A DNA stretch of 64,000 nt from Streptococcus oriscaviae (GCF_018137985.1 NZ_CP073084.1:930001-994000); one strand, 5' to 3'; numbered from the stretch's first letter, positions 10,259 to 18,841 are shown. Program-made: numbers and translations. The notes: a model not told the origin generated them from the sequence alone.

Positions 10259-12004
10259 TTATTTGCGTTTTGGTGGGTTGTGGATGGCCACGCCAAGCAC
10301 GTCAAGGAAGGCTTCGTACATGACTTCTGAGAAGGTTGGGTGACCGTGGATAGATGCTGCCACGTCGTCCACTGTCAACTCAGATTCCATGATGGTTGCG
10401 GCTTCGTTGATCATTTCAGCAGCAACTGGACCGATGATGTGGACACCAAGGATTTCATGGTAGCGAGCATCAGCGATTACTTTTACAAAACCATGGGCTT
10501 CGTTGGAAGCGATGGCACGGCCATTACCCGTAAAGCTGTTGCGGCCAACCAGGATATTTTCCTTGCCGTATTTCTCAATGGCTTGATCTTCTGTCAAACC
10601 AACCATGGCGATTTCAGGATGGGTGTAAACCGCTGCTGGTGTGAAGTCCAACTTAGCCTTGTGGTGGTTACCATGAATGGCATTTTCGGCAGCCACTTCA
10701 CCCATGCGGTAAGCAGCGTGGGCCAACATCTTGGTACCGTTGACATCACCTGGCGCATAGATGCCTGGGATAGAGGTTTCTTGGTACTCATTTACCTTGA
10801 TGCGACCGCGGTCTAATTCAAGGTTGAGGTTCTCAAGACCTGCCAACTGCGGTACACGACCGATGGACAGAAGGGCTTTTTCAGAAATGATTTCTGAACC
10901 GTCATTCAACTTGATGGTCAACTGGTTGTTGGCTTCCACGATTTCAGATACGCCAACAGAGGTCAAGAATTTCATACCTTTCTTAGAAAGGACTTTTTGC
11001 AATTCAACAGACACTTCGCGGTCCATACCTGGGATGATACGGTCAGCCATTTCAACAACCGTTACTTCTGTTCCGTAAGATGCGTAAACGAGACCGAGTT
11101 CGACACCGACAACGCCACCACCCATAACAGTGAGGGATTTCGGAATTTCACGCAGGTCAAGGATATCATCAGAAGTCAAGACCAATTTGGAATCAATACC
11201 TGGGATGTTGATGCGGGAAACTTTTGAACCGGTCGCCAGGATGATGGAGCGACCCTTGATCACCTTGTCACCGATGACAACTGTCTTGTCAGGATTTACT
11301 TGACCAAGACCGTTGAAGATGGTGACTTTGTTGGCTTTCAAGAGACCAGCAACACCGCCAGTCAAGGTCTTGACAACCTTGTTCTTGAAGTCAACTGTCT
11401 TGTCCATGTCAACTGTGTAGTTGGTTGAAGCAAGGTTGATACCACGCTCAGCCGCAATCTTCAAGCCGTCCAAAATTTCAGCGTTCTTGAGGTAGGTCTT
11501 GGTTGGGATACAACCCTTGTTCAAGCAGGTTCCGCCAAATTCTGATTTTTCAACGATGGCGATTTTACCACCCAATTGGGCACCACGGATGGCTGCATAG
11601 TAACCAGCAGGACCACCGCCGACAACAACCATGTCGTACTCATCAGCTGCCAATTCTGCCTTAGGAGCCTGTGGAGCTGCTGTTGGAGCTGCCGGCACTT
11701 CCAAGCCAGCCGCTTTCAAGTCAGCAGTTGCTTGAGCCACGTTTGCTCCCTCTTCAATGACTTCCCCTTCTGCACCAAGGTAGGCAATGACTTCTGTTAC
11801 AGGAACAGTCGCACCATTGCCATGGACAATCTTCAGAAGGATACCAGAATCCTCTGCCTCCAGCTCCATGCTGGTCTTGTCTGACATCATTTCCAAGATA
11901 ACATCGCCTTCATTGACCATATCACCTTCTTGTTTTTTCCACTCGATGATTTCACCTTCCTGCATGTCTACACCGAGTTTGGGCATAATAATTTCTACTG
12001 CCAT
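10259..12004 (-). CDS. lpdA: Dihydrolipoamide dehydrogenase (E3) with N-terminal lipoyl domain
   Basis: FAD enzyme of 581 residues that reoxidises dihydrolipoyl groups of the pyruvate dehydrogenase complex using NAD. Residues 1-80 are a lipoyl domain with Lys43 in MSDKTSMELE, followed by an Ala/Pro linker. The E3 body starts at the FAD-binding VVVGGGPAGYYAA (near 126), with the redox disulfide GGTCLNKGCIPTK (near 160), an NAD-binding MGGGVVGVELG (near 293) and the catalytic His-Glu pair in HGHPTFSEV near the C-terminus. An attached lipoyl domain is a known feature of streptococcal E3. No good ribosome site precedes the ATG at 12004. Confidence 0.95.
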   Translation of the reverse strand: MAVEIIMPKLGVDMQEGEIIEWKKQEGDMVNEGDVILEMMSDKTSMELEAEDSGILLKIVHGNGATVPVTEVIAYLGAEGEVIEEGANVAQATADLKAAGLEVPAAPTAAPQAPKAELAADEYDMVVVGGGPAGYYAAIRGAQLGGKIAIVEKSEFGGTCLNKGCIPTKTYLKNAEILDGLKIAAERGINLASTNYTVDMDKTVDFKNKVVKTLTGGVAGLLKANKVTIFNGLGQVNPDKTVVIGDKVIKGRSIILATGSKVSRINIPGIDSKLVLTSDDILDLREIPKSLTVMGGGVVGVELGLVYASYGTEVTVVEMADRIIPGMDREVSVELQKVLSKKGMKFLTSVGVSEIVEANNQLTIKLNDGSEIISEKALLSIGRVPQLAGLENLNLELDRGRIKVNEYQETSIPGIYAPGDVNGTKMLAHAAYRMGEVAAENAIHGNHHKAKLDFTPAAVYTHPEIAMVGLTEDQAIEKYGKENILVGRNSFTGNGRAIASNEAHGFVKVIADARYHEILGVHIIGPVAAEMINEAATIMESELTVDDVAASIHGHPTFSEVMYEAFLDVLGVAIHNPPKRK

Positions 12005-12048
12005 GATTAAGATACCAAGAGCGAAGAGAAAGCGACTGAAAAACTAGA

Positions 12049-12123
12049 AAATCGTAGAAAATCCTGATTTTCTAAACGATTTATCTATTTTTCCGAGCTT
12101 TCCGCTCGGGTTCAGTTTCTGAA
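12049..12123. repeat. Cluster of three stem-loops between E2 and E3 genes
   Basis: AAATCGT and GAAAATC (12049-12063) pair with GATTTTC and ACGATTT (12066-12082). CCGAGC / GCTCGG (12093-12109) and TTCAG-TTT-CTGAA (12111-12123) follow. None is followed on the minus strand by a long T run, so mRNA processing or stability elements are more likely than terminators. Confidence 0.6.
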
Positions 12124-12201
12124 TCCCCTCTGCTCTTCTTCCCTTTCTTTTTTATGGTTGGGCAAGGTGGCCTCACCCCTCTACTTAATAACTAGTTTTA
12201 A

Positions 12202-13575
12202 TCAAATCAACAATTCCAATGGGTTTTCGAGCAAGTTCTTCAAGTCAACCATGAATTTGGCACCGTTCATACCATCCACGATACGGTGGTCGATGGTCAA
12301 GCAAAGGGCCATGATAGGGCGAATCTTGATTTCACCGTCGATGACAACTGGTGTTTGAACAGTTGCTGCGACACCAAGGATGGCTGAGTTTGGCTGGTTG
12401 ATGATTGGGTTGAAGGTCTTGGTACCAAACATCCCCAAGTTGGTGATAGAGAAGGTGGAGCCTGACATTTCAGCACCCTTGAGTTTACCAGATTGGGCTT
12501 TCTTGATGACATCTTTAGAAGCCACCACAAAGTCAGACAAGCTCATCTTATCTGCACCGTGAACAACTGGCACGACCAAGCCTTCGTCCAGACCAACTGC
12601 GATACCCAGGTTGACAAACTTGTGCAATTCGATTTCTTGGGCATCGTTGATAAGGGAAGCGTTGAGGTAACGGTGCTCTTCCTTCATCAAGGTACGGGTT
12701 ACCGCCAGACCAATCAGATCTGTAAAGGTTACTTTGAGGCCAGTCTTATTCATGATTGGCTCAAGGACTTGCTTACGCAGGGCCATGAGGTTGGTCATGT
12801 CGATGTCGTAGTTGAGGGTAAAGGTTGGAGCCGTCAGGTAAGAGTTAACCATGCCTTTTGAAATAGCCTTACGCATTGGGCTCATCTTGATGATTTCAAC
12901 ACCTTCTGGCAATTCCTTGGCTGGTTTTTCTTCGACCTTAGCTACTGGAGCAGCTTCTACTGCTGGTGCAACAAGGGCCAAGACGTCTTCTTTGACAATC
13001 TTACCATTGACACCTGTACCTGTGATGGTAGAGAGGTCAATACCCTTATCTGCTGCAATGCGGGCTGCCAGAGGCGTTGCTTTTGGTGCTGCATCTTTGA
13101 AGTTTTCAACATCCGCCTTGTGAACACGGCCATTGGCTCCAGTTCCTGGCACAACACCCAGGTCAATATGGAGTTCACGGGCCAATTTGCGGGCTGCTGG
13201 AGTAGCACGAACCTTGCCGCCACCTTGTGGCTTAGCCGCAGCTGGCGCAACGATAACGGGTGTGCGACCTGCTGGCACTTCTTCGATGGCTGCCGCTGGG
13301 GCTGGAGCTGGAGCAGACCCTGCTTCCACTGTTTCCCCTTCTGCGCCCAAGTAGGCAATAACTTCAGTAACAGGTACGGTTGCACCATTGCCATGAACAA
13401 TTTTGATGAGGACGCCTGACTCTTCTGCTTCCAGTTCCATGCTGGTCTTGTCAGACATCATTTCCAAGATGACGTCGCCTTCGTTGACGAAATCGCCCTC
13501 TTGTTTTTTCCACTCGATGATTTCACCTTCTTGCATGTCCACACCGAGCTTTGGCATAATAATTTCTACTGCCAT
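12202..13575 (-). CDS. pdhC: Dihydrolipoamide acetyltransferase (E2) of pyruvate dehydrogenase
   Basis: Core enzyme that passes the acetyl group from lipoyl to CoA; 457 residues from the ATG at 13575, the point at which the sequence matches the E3 lipoyl domain (an upstream ATG at 13596 is rejected). One lipoyl domain (1-80, Lys43) is followed by two peripheral subunit-binding domains, ATPAARKLARELHIDL (about 132) and ATPLAARIAADKGIDL (about 173), rather than the usual single one. The C-terminal acyltransferase domain ends with the catalytic DHRIVDG motif near residue 430. An AAAGGA box precedes the start. Confidence 0.95.
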   Translation of the reverse strand: MAVEIIMPKLGVDMQEGEIIEWKKQEGDFVNEGDVILEMMSDKTSMELEAEESGVLIKIVHGNGATVPVTEVIAYLGAEGETVEAGSAPAPAPAAAIEEVPAGRTPVIVAPAAAKPQGGGKVRATPAARKLARELHIDLGVVPGTGANGRVHKADVENFKDAAPKATPLAARIAADKGIDLSTITGTGVNGKIVKEDVLALVAPAVEAAPVAKVEEKPAKELPEGVEIIKMSPMRKAISKGMVNSYLTAPTFTLNYDIDMTNLMALRKQVLEPIMNKTGLKVTFTDLIGLAVTRTLMKEEHRYLNASLINDAQEIELHKFVNLGIAVGLDEGLVVPVVHGADKMSLSDFVVASKDVIKKAQSGKLKGAEMSGSTFSITNLGMFGTKTFNPIINQPNSAILGVAATVQTPVVIDGEIKIRPIMALCLTIDHRIVDGMNGAKFMVDLKNLLENPLELLI

Positions 13576-13605
13576 TTTGAGTTTCCTTTCGTACATTCTT
13601 TAGTA

Positions 13606-13673
13606 ATGCTAGGCTATTTTATTTCTAGCATATCAGGGTTAGCGCCTTTCCGATTGCTTTTCTGACGAGGCGA
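13606..13673. repeat. Stem-loops between pdhB and E2 genes
   Basis: ATGCTAG (13606-13612) pairs with CTAGCAT (13625-13631), and CGCCT (about 13645) with AGGCG (about 13672). The rest of the 170-base gap shows no ORF. Confidence 0.5.
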
Positions 13674-13746
13674 TTGGGCACAGGCATAACGGACGTTAGG
13701 CAAGCCAAATCACAATGTTAAAAAAGATAAGCGGGTGACGATAAGA

Positions 13747-14742
13747 TTAACCCTTGTTTACTTGCTTATAGATTGCCGCCTTGATTTTCTCTACGTTTGG
13801 CAATACTGCATTTTCAAGAATGTTTGCGTAAGGAACTGGTACATCGTCTGAAGCGATACGGATGATTGGGGCATCCAAGTAGTCAAAGGCTTCGCTTTCT
13901 GTGATGATGGACGCGATTTCACCGATGAAACCACCTGTCTTGTAGGCATCGTTGACCAAAATCACCTTACCAGTTTTCTTGACAGACTCGATAATCAATT
14001 CCTTGTCAAGCGGTATAAGGGTACGTGGGTCAACCACTTCTACGCTGATGCCTTCTGCAGCCACTTCTTCAGCTGCTTTCAAGACACGCTCCAACATACG
14101 ACCGTAGGAAATGATGGTTACATCTGTACCTTCACGCTTGATTTCACCCTTGCCAAGTGGAATGTAGAAATCTGGGTCCAAGTTCACTTCTTCTTTTTTA
14201 CCGTAAAGAGCTTTTGGCTCCAAGAAGATAACTGGGTTGTTATCAAGGATAGATGATTTCAAGAGACCTTTGGCATCGTTAGCTGTACCAGGCGCAACCA
14301 CCTTGATACCTGGGATATGGGTCAACCATGCTTCAAGAGATTGGGAGTGCTGCGCCGCTGAACCGATACCAGAACCTGAAGCCACACGGAAAGTAACAGG
14401 GGTTTTCAAACCGCCGCCAAACATGTAGTTGGTTTTAGCTGCCTGATTGACGATGGCATCCAGGGCAATCGTAATAAAGTCCATGAAAGTCAAGTCAACG
14501 ATTGGACGAAGACCTGTTTGGGCTGCACCAACTGCAGAACCAGCAATAGCCGCCTCAGAGATAGGCGTGTCGCGAACGCGTTTTTCACCAAATTCTTCCA
14601 ACATACCAACTGATGTACCGAAGTCCCCGCCGTAGATACCGACGTCTTCACCCATCAAGAATACTTTTTCATCCTTACGCATTTCCTCGCTTTGAGCCAA
14701 GTTAATCGCTTCACGCAAGGCCATTAATTTTGTTTCAGCCAT
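13747..14742 (-). CDS. pdhB: Pyruvate dehydrogenase E1 component, beta subunit
   Basis: Beta chain of the thiamine-diphosphate E1 enzyme, 331 residues, normal length. Family features are the N-terminal MALREAINLAQSEEM, the cofactor-contact region MGEDVGIYGGDFG (about 30-42), the phosphate-loop neighbourhood RDTPISEAAIAG, and the C-terminal transketolase-like domain with NDAYKTGGFIGEIASII (about 264-280). An AGGAG box precedes the ATG at 14742. It lies downstream of pdhA, with 428 bases of stem-loop-rich sequence between them. Confidence 0.96.
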   Translation of the reverse strand: MAETKLMALREAINLAQSEEMRKDEKVFLMGEDVGIYGGDFGTSVGMLEEFGEKRVRDTPISEAAIAGSAVGAAQTGLRPIVDLTFMDFITIALDAIVNQAAKTNYMFGGGLKTPVTFRVASGSGIGSAAQHSQSLEAWLTHIPGIKVVAPGTANDAKGLLKSSILDNNPVIFLEPKALYGKKEEVNLDPDFYIPLGKGEIKREGTDVTIISYGRMLERVLKAAEEVAAEGISVEVVDPRTLIPLDKELIIESVKKTGKVILVNDAYKTGGFIGEIASIITESEAFDYLDAPIIRIASDDVPVPYANILENAVLPNVEKIKAAIYKQVNKG

Positions 14743-14893
14743 TTTTACTCCTAATTTATATCATTTTGTTCACTGTAATTAGTAAATTAAAGGGAAAATC
14801 AACCAACAGACTCAACATAATTGATTATCATCCCTGTTTGAGACACTCTAGAATTGTATTCTACCGTTCTCATAACTTACTACGACACGGAGA

Positions 14894-15124
14894 CTATTCA
14901 GCCGATATTGCTGAATAGGCGAAGTTAGCTTCAAACATTTGGGAAATGTTTGAAGGTCTTCCGGATAGGGAGAGCTTGGCTCTCCTCCACCAAGTAGGTA
15001 GTCCACCTTGGTGAGCTACCCTAGTTTGACTTGCTCTTCAGAGCATAGTCAAACTTCTTACGTTACAATCGTGTTCGGTCTAAAAACTCGGAAAAATGAT
15101 GAACTTCCTTGTGTGCAAGCACAC
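14894..15124. repeat. Array of six consecutive palindromes between pdhA and pdhB
   Basis: The 428-base gap between pdhA and pdhB has no gene but holds six stem-loops in a row: 14894-14918 (9-bp stem), 14929-14955 (12-bp perfect stem, loop GGG), 14969-14985 (7 bp), 14988-15013 (7 bp), 15024-15054 (14 bp with one bulge) and 15111-15124 (6 bp). None is followed by a T run on the minus strand, so they are not ordinary terminators. Possible roles are an mRNA-stability element, an attenuator setting the E1alpha:E1beta ratio, or a dispersed repeat. Confidence 0.85.
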
Positions 15125-15170
15125 TGTGTCAGTTCCCTATTTTCAGTCGTTTTTTATACGACCTCACAAC

Positions 15171-16139
15171 TTAATCTACAAACACATCTTCATAGGCTAC
15201 TGAGATATCTGGATCTGGGCTTTCTTGGGCAAATTTCACAGATGCTTCAACTTGTTCTGCGACTTGTGCTTCGATAGCATCCAATTCTTCGTGGGTCGCA
15301 ATCTTATTTTCTGTCAAGTAAGTGCGGTATTTCTTGAGCGGGTCTTTTGCTTTCCACTCGTTAACTTCTTCTTTGGTACGGTAAACGCCAGCATCAGCTG
15401 TTGAATGACCAAACCAACGGTAAGATTCAACTTCGACCATAGCAGGACCATTACCTGCACGAACATATTCGATAACTTCTTGCATTTTCTCATAAACCGC
15501 AATCACGTCGTTACCATCTTCTACATAGTGGCCAGGCATGCCGTAAGCAGCTGCACGTTGGTAAAGGTGAGGGATCTTTGTAGAATAAGAAATATCTGTT
15601 GAGATACCATAGCGGTTGTTTGTGATAAAGAAAATAACTGGCAAATTCCAAACTGCTGCCAAGTTCATGGACTCGTGGAAGGAGCCTTCGTTGGTTGCTG
15701 AATCACCTGAGAAGGCAATAACGATATTATTTGTGCCAAGGTATTGTTGCGTAAGGGCTGCACCCACCGCAAGGGCGTACCCGCCACCTACGATACCGTT
15801 TGAACCAAAGTTTCCTTTTTCAACATTGGCCAAGTGCATAGAACCACCACGGCCTTTTGATGTACCTGTTGCTTTACCAGCCAATTCTGCCATCATACCA
15901 TTGATGTCAATGCCTTTAGCGATAACGTGACCGTGACCACGGTGGTGTGAGAAGATGATGTCCTCATCTGTCAAGCCAGCGATTGGGCCGACAGCGGCAG
16001 CTTCTTCACCAACTGAGAAGTGAGTCATCCCTTGTACAAAGCCACGACGCACCAATTTGTTCAATTTCATATCAACATCACGAATTTGTTGCATTTTCAA
16101 GAACATGTCCAAGTGTTGTTCTTTTGAGATAGATACCAT
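15171..16139 (-). CDS. pdhA: Pyruvate dehydrogenase E1 component, alpha subunit
   Basis: Thiamine-diphosphate-dependent subunit that decarboxylates pyruvate. From the ATG at 16139, which has GGAGG 5 bases upstream, it has 322 residues; the in-frame ATG at 16151 is rejected. The ThDP/Mg motif runs from AFSGDSATNEGSFHES (about 147-162) to the closing asparagines of FFITNNRYG (about 180). The conserved SHHRGHGH segment (about 68) and RYRWFGHS-like SYRWFGHST are present. It is the first gene of the pdh operon, behind a consensus-spaced promoter. Confidence 0.96.
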   Translation of the reverse strand: MVSISKEQHLDMFLKMQQIRDVDMKLNKLVRRGFVQGMTHFSVGEEAAAVGPIAGLTDEDIIFSHHRGHGHVIAKGIDINGMMAELAGKATGTSKGRGGSMHLANVEKGNFGSNGIVGGGYALAVGAALTQQYLGTNNIVIAFSGDSATNEGSFHESMNLAAVWNLPVIFFITNNRYGISTDISYSTKIPHLYQRAAAYGMPGHYVEDGNDVIAVYEKMQEVIEYVRAGNGPAMVEVESYRWFGHSTADAGVYRTKEEVNEWKAKDPLKKYRTYLTENKIATHEELDAIEAQVAEQVEASVKFAQESPDPDISVAYEDVFVD

Positions 16140-16171
16140 AATTTCCTCCAAAGGTTTTCTCGTTCTTTTCC

Positions 16172-16200
16172 ATGATAATGGAATGTTTCACAAATGGCAA
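16172..16200 (-). promoter_or_regulatory. pdh operon promoter
   Basis: Minus-strand -35 TTGCCA (16195-16200) and -10 TATCAT (16172-16177), spacer 17 bp. It lies 33 bases before the pdhA start. The AT-rich stretch further upstream contains repeats of TGAAAN-type motifs of unknown meaning. Confidence 0.65.
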
Positions 16201-16324
16201 ATATTTGAACCGTTTTCTTTCATTTCAGAAAACCTTTCAAACCCTTGTAGTTAGTGCGTTTTTTCACATAAATGAAAACACTCCTGCTTCCAATTTGTTT
16301 TTCATTTCACAAAGTTTTCTCTCG

Positions 16325-16353
16325 TTGAAAACTCTTTCAGTATGTGGTAAGAT
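16325..16353 (+). promoter_or_regulatory. Promoter of the TRIC-family gene
   Basis: Plus-strand TTGAAA (16325-16330) and TAAGAT (16348-16353) with 17-bp spacing, 17 bases before the start codon at 16371. It diverges from the pdh promoter. Confidence 0.55.
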
Positions 16354-16370
16354 GGGGAACGGAGGTTTCT

Positions 16371-17033
16371 ATGGATTTTGAGTTATTTCTATTGATTTGC
16401 AACTACATTGGAACCATTGCCTTTGCGGTTTCGGGGGTGATAAAAGGTTTCAAGAAAAAGCTGGATATTTTTGGTATCACCTTATTGGCTATCATTACAG
16501 CCGTTGGGGGAGGGATGATTCGCGACAGTCTGGTCAATCGTATTCCAACAGCCCTGATAGATCCCTCATCCATCTATCTTTCTATCGCCGTTGCCCTGAT
16601 CATGTATCTCATTGTGATTAGCAAAAAAAACGACCGGCCACTGGACAAACAGATGTATGTCTTCTTGAGCCGAATCAATCTAGTGTTTGATGCTATCGGT
16701 CTCGTTATCTTTGCCTTGATTGGAGCCAGTACCGGAGTCGAGCTGAATCTGAATTTTATGACTTCTGGCATTCTAGCAACACTGACGGGAGTTGGTGGAG
16801 GGATTATCCGTGATCTCTTGGTCAACGAAACACCAATTGTACTCAAAGAAGATGTATATGCCCTCCTCGCACTTTTTACGGGAATCACTTACCATATCGC
16901 TGTCGTTGAGCTGGGACTTGCTCGCATTCCTTCTTTTATCGTTCTCTTCATCTTCTTTCTCATCATCCGACTTTTGGTTATCAAGTACAAGATTAACCTG
17001 CCCAACATGGACAGAAAACCAGGGATTAACTAG
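16371..17033 (+). CDS. TRIC / UPF0126 family membrane protein (cation channel-like)
   Basis: Integral membrane protein of 220 residues with seven predicted helices. Two UPF0126 repeats are visible, each with a glycine-rich arginine motif: GGGMIRDSLVN (about 50) and GGGIIRDLLVNETP (about 143). Prokaryotic TRIC homologues form trimeric monovalent-cation channels; the physiological role in streptococci is not established. I chose ATG 16371 (GGAGG 6 bases upstream) rather than 16344. It is a single-gene unit read away from the pdh operon and ends in a terminator overlapping its stop codon. Confidence 0.88.
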   Translation: MDFELFLLICNYIGTIAFAVSGVIKGFKKKLDIFGITLLAIITAVGGGMIRDSLVNRIPTALIDPSSIYLSIAVALIMYLIVISKKNDRPLDKQMYVFLSRINLVFDAIGLVIFALIGASTGVELNLNFMTSGILATLTGVGGGIIRDLLVNETPIVLKEDVYALLALFTGITYHIAVVELGLARIPSFIVLFIFFLIIRLLVIKYKINLPNMDRKPGIN

Positions 17034-17053
17034 TAACCCCTGGTTTTGTTTTT
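17018..17053. terminator. Bidirectional terminator between convergent genes
   Basis: ACCAGGG (17018-17024) pairs with CCCTGGT (17038-17044), followed by TTTGTTTTT on the plus strand and by TTTTCTGT on the minus strand. It lies between the TRIC gene and the convergent lipoprotein gene and contains the TRIC stop codon. Confidence 0.8.
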
Positions 17054-17054
17054 C

Positions 17055-18209
17055 TTACCAGCCACCGCCAGGGGCTCCTCCACCACCAGGTCCTGTTGCT
17101 GTGATTTGAGAGATTTTCTGACCATTGACCGTGATGGTACCTCCGGTATATTCGGCTGTTCCGTCGAAGTCAAAGGCAGATTGGGCAGTAATATCAATAG
17201 TTCCTCCTGAAACATAGATGTTTCCGTTGGCATCAAAGGCGTCCGTATCACCGCTGCCGACTGCAACTGTCAGGTCACCACCTGTCACCTTGATAAAGAT
17301 GTCTGCACCAGCAAGGTCACTCGCCGCATTGATGGCATCATCTGCACCATAAACATCTAGCGTACCACCGTTGATGGTAATATTGGTTGCTTCCAAGGCC
17401 TCCGCACTGTCTGTCACTGTGATGGTGCCGCCATCGATGGTCATGCTAGACTCCGCCTTAATACCATCATCTCCGGCAGATACTGTAATCTCACCACCTG
17501 TGATGACTGTGTAGCCCTTACTGGTATCATCTGCATTGGTTGCCTTGATCCCATCACCACCTGCGGTCACTTGGATGCTACCACCTGTAATCGTCATTGA
17601 ATCCTTGCCGCGGATACCGTCATCTGTTGCTGTGACCGTAATGTTTCCAGCAGAAATCAGCAGGTCATCTGTCGATACGATACCATCTTGGAAGTTGCCT
17701 TTAACCGTCAAACTACCTGAACCGTAGATTGTCAAATCAGATTCCGAGTGAAGAGCTCCTTCAATATCTGTATTGCTGTGGTTGCTTGAATCGGAAATGC
17801 TGTTGCTTGTGCCATCTTGCAACTCGATTGCAACACTTTCTGCCGCTTCGACATAAAGGGCGGCATTGTCTTGACTAGAGATAGTGGCTCCAGCAAGGAT
17901 GATGCGGACATTGCCTGTTGTGTTAACTGTCACACCGCCTGTGGTTGAGCCGGTCAAAATATAAGTTCCTGCTTCTGTAATGGTCAAACCTTCATTTGTC
18001 AGGCTGACTTCCGTTGTTGGCAGAGAAGACCAATCAACAGTTGAAGCTGCCGAATTCGAGCTAGTTGCTGAGTTAGTTGACGAACTTGCTGTCACCGTCG
18101 CAGAAGATTGATTAGTCGTTGAGCTGGTGGCTGTCGAGCAGGCTGTTAGGGCGGCCAGACTCAAAATAGCCATGGATGAATATAAATATTTTCGTGCGTT
18201 CAGTTTCAT
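17055..18209 (-). CDS. Carbohydrate-binding domain lipoprotein (Cthe_2159-like beta-helix)
   Basis: Secreted lipoprotein of 384 residues. A signal peptide ends in the lipobox LTAC (Cys near residue 24), followed by a Ser/Thr-rich linker (25-60) and a repetitive region of short beta strands (motifs such as TDDGIRGKDSMTITGG and GDGIKA recur about every 24 residues). This is the pattern of the parallel beta-helix family founded by Clostridium thermocellum Cthe_2159, which binds acidic polysaccharide and calcium. The tail is glycine-rich. It should sit on the outer face of the membrane. The ligand is unknown. A related gene is cut at the right edge of the window. Confidence 0.85.
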   Translation of the reverse strand: MKLNARKYLYSSMAILSLAALTACSTATSSTTNQSSATVTASSSTNSATSSNSAASTVDWSSLPTTEVSLTNEGLTITEAGTYILTGSTTGGVTVNTTGNVRIILAGATISSQDNAALYVEAAESVAIELQDGTSNSISDSSNHSNTDIEGALHSESDLTIYGSGSLTVKGNFQDGIVSTDDLLISAGNITVTATDDGIRGKDSMTITGGSIQVTAGGDGIKATNADDTSKGYTVITGGEITVSAGDDGIKAESSMTIDGGTITVTDSAEALEATNITINGGTLDVYGADDAINAASDLAGADIFIKVTGGDLTVAVGSGDTDAFDANGNIYVSGGTIDITAQSAFDFDGTAEYTGGTITVNGQKISQITATGPGGGGAPGGGW

Positions 18210-18329
18210 AATGAATTCCTCTATTTCTATTTCCGAAGAAGGTCTTGCCCTTCTTACTTGCTCCTAGTTTACGCAAATTTCCTGAAAGAAACATTAAATT
18301 TTCCCTAAGAAACCTTAAGAAATCTGAGA

Positions 18330-18364
18330 GAAAAAACACAAAAACCTGAGAAATCACTCAGGTT
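18330..18364 (-). terminator. Original terminator of the ECF ATPase gene, now orphaned
   Basis: Minus-strand AACCTGAG (18364-18357) pairs with CTCAGGTT (18350-18343) and is followed by TTTGTGTTTTTTC. It overlaps the original stop codon of the ATPase remnant at 18354-18492. The complete ATPase gene, 24 kb away, has lost this element. Confidence 0.75.
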
Positions 18365-18492
18365 TTGGGAAAGCTTCAATATCTAATACCTTATCACAAA
18401 CACTGGCCAATAGTTCCTCATCGTGGGAAATGAGGAGGACCAGCTTCTTTTCTTTTTTCAAAAAGGCCAAGACCCTAGCCAGTTGGTGCATC
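18354..18492 (-). pseudogene. 3'-end remnant of the ECF transporter ATPase gene (left boundary of the T7SS island)
   Basis: The minus strand encodes the C-terminus of the double ATPase at 42811-44313: from MHQLARVLAFLKKEKK onward to DKVLDIEAFPKPE and stop TGA at 18354-18356. Positions 18369-18492 align with 42892-43015 with about 8 mismatches in 124 bases. It has no start. The simplest reading is that this is the ancestral end of the ATPase gene, cut off when the secretion island entered, leaving a short duplication at both ends. Confidence 0.9.
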
Positions 18493-18498
18493 AAATAC

Positions 18499-18524
18499 TA
18501 AAAAAGTGAAGGATTCACCTTCAC
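18499..18524 (-). terminator. esxA terminator
   Basis: Minus-strand GTGAAGG-TGAAT-CCTTCAC (18524-18506) followed by TTTTTTAG. It lies 24 bases after the esxA stop codon and about 10 bases from the island boundary. Confidence 0.85.
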
Positions 18525-18547
18525 CAAAGCAATACTGAAAGAATAGA

Positions 18548-18841
18548 TTAGTGTAGCCCAAACGATTTTGCATCTTGCGCATCACGAGCTGCCACAGTTT
18601 GTGCATATTGATTCAGTTGAACATTTATACTCTCCAACAATGCCTCCATTTGTTTTACATTGCCTTCAAGTTGTACATACTGTTCAAGATAAGCCTGGAA
18701 AGCTTGCCCTTTCCATTGAGCTCCAATTTCAGAATTGGCTCTATTAACACTTTGAATTGCTGCATCAATTTGTGCACTAGCAGTTTTATAAATCTGTGCT
18801 TGACTGACCAGCTGTTCAGGGGTTAATGAAATTTGTGACAT
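18548..18841 (-). CDS. esxA: WXG100 protein EsxA, type VIIb secretion substrate
   Basis: Small secreted helical-hairpin protein of 97 residues. The Trp-X-Gly turn is at residues 43-45 (GAQWKGQAF), with amphipathic helices on either side, matching the WXG100 family in length and layout. EsxA is exported by, and needed for, type VIIb secretion. It is the only WXG100 gene in the window. In most loci it sits just before esaA; here it is 20 kb away at the far end of the island, as a single-gene unit with a consensus promoter and its own terminator. An AAGGAG box precedes the ATG. Confidence 0.95.
   Translation of the reverse strand: MSQISLTPEQLVSQAQIYKTASAQIDAAIQSVNRANSEIGAQWKGQAFQAYLEQYVQLEGNVKQMEALLESINVQLNQYAQTVAARDAQDAKSFGLH

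Noticed and set aside
14894..15124. The palindromes between pdhA and pdhB as a CRISPR array
   Set aside because: The stems differ from each other in sequence and spacing; there is no repeated unit and no cas gene.
14894..15124. The same palindromes as Rho-independent terminators
   Set aside because: None is followed by a T run on the coding strand, and pdhB-E2-E3 downstream show no separate strong promoter.
18112..18357. Minus-strand frame of 81 codons spanning the start of the lipoprotein gene
   Set aside because: It overlaps the lipoprotein signal peptide and the orphaned terminator in another frame, with no recognisable protein.
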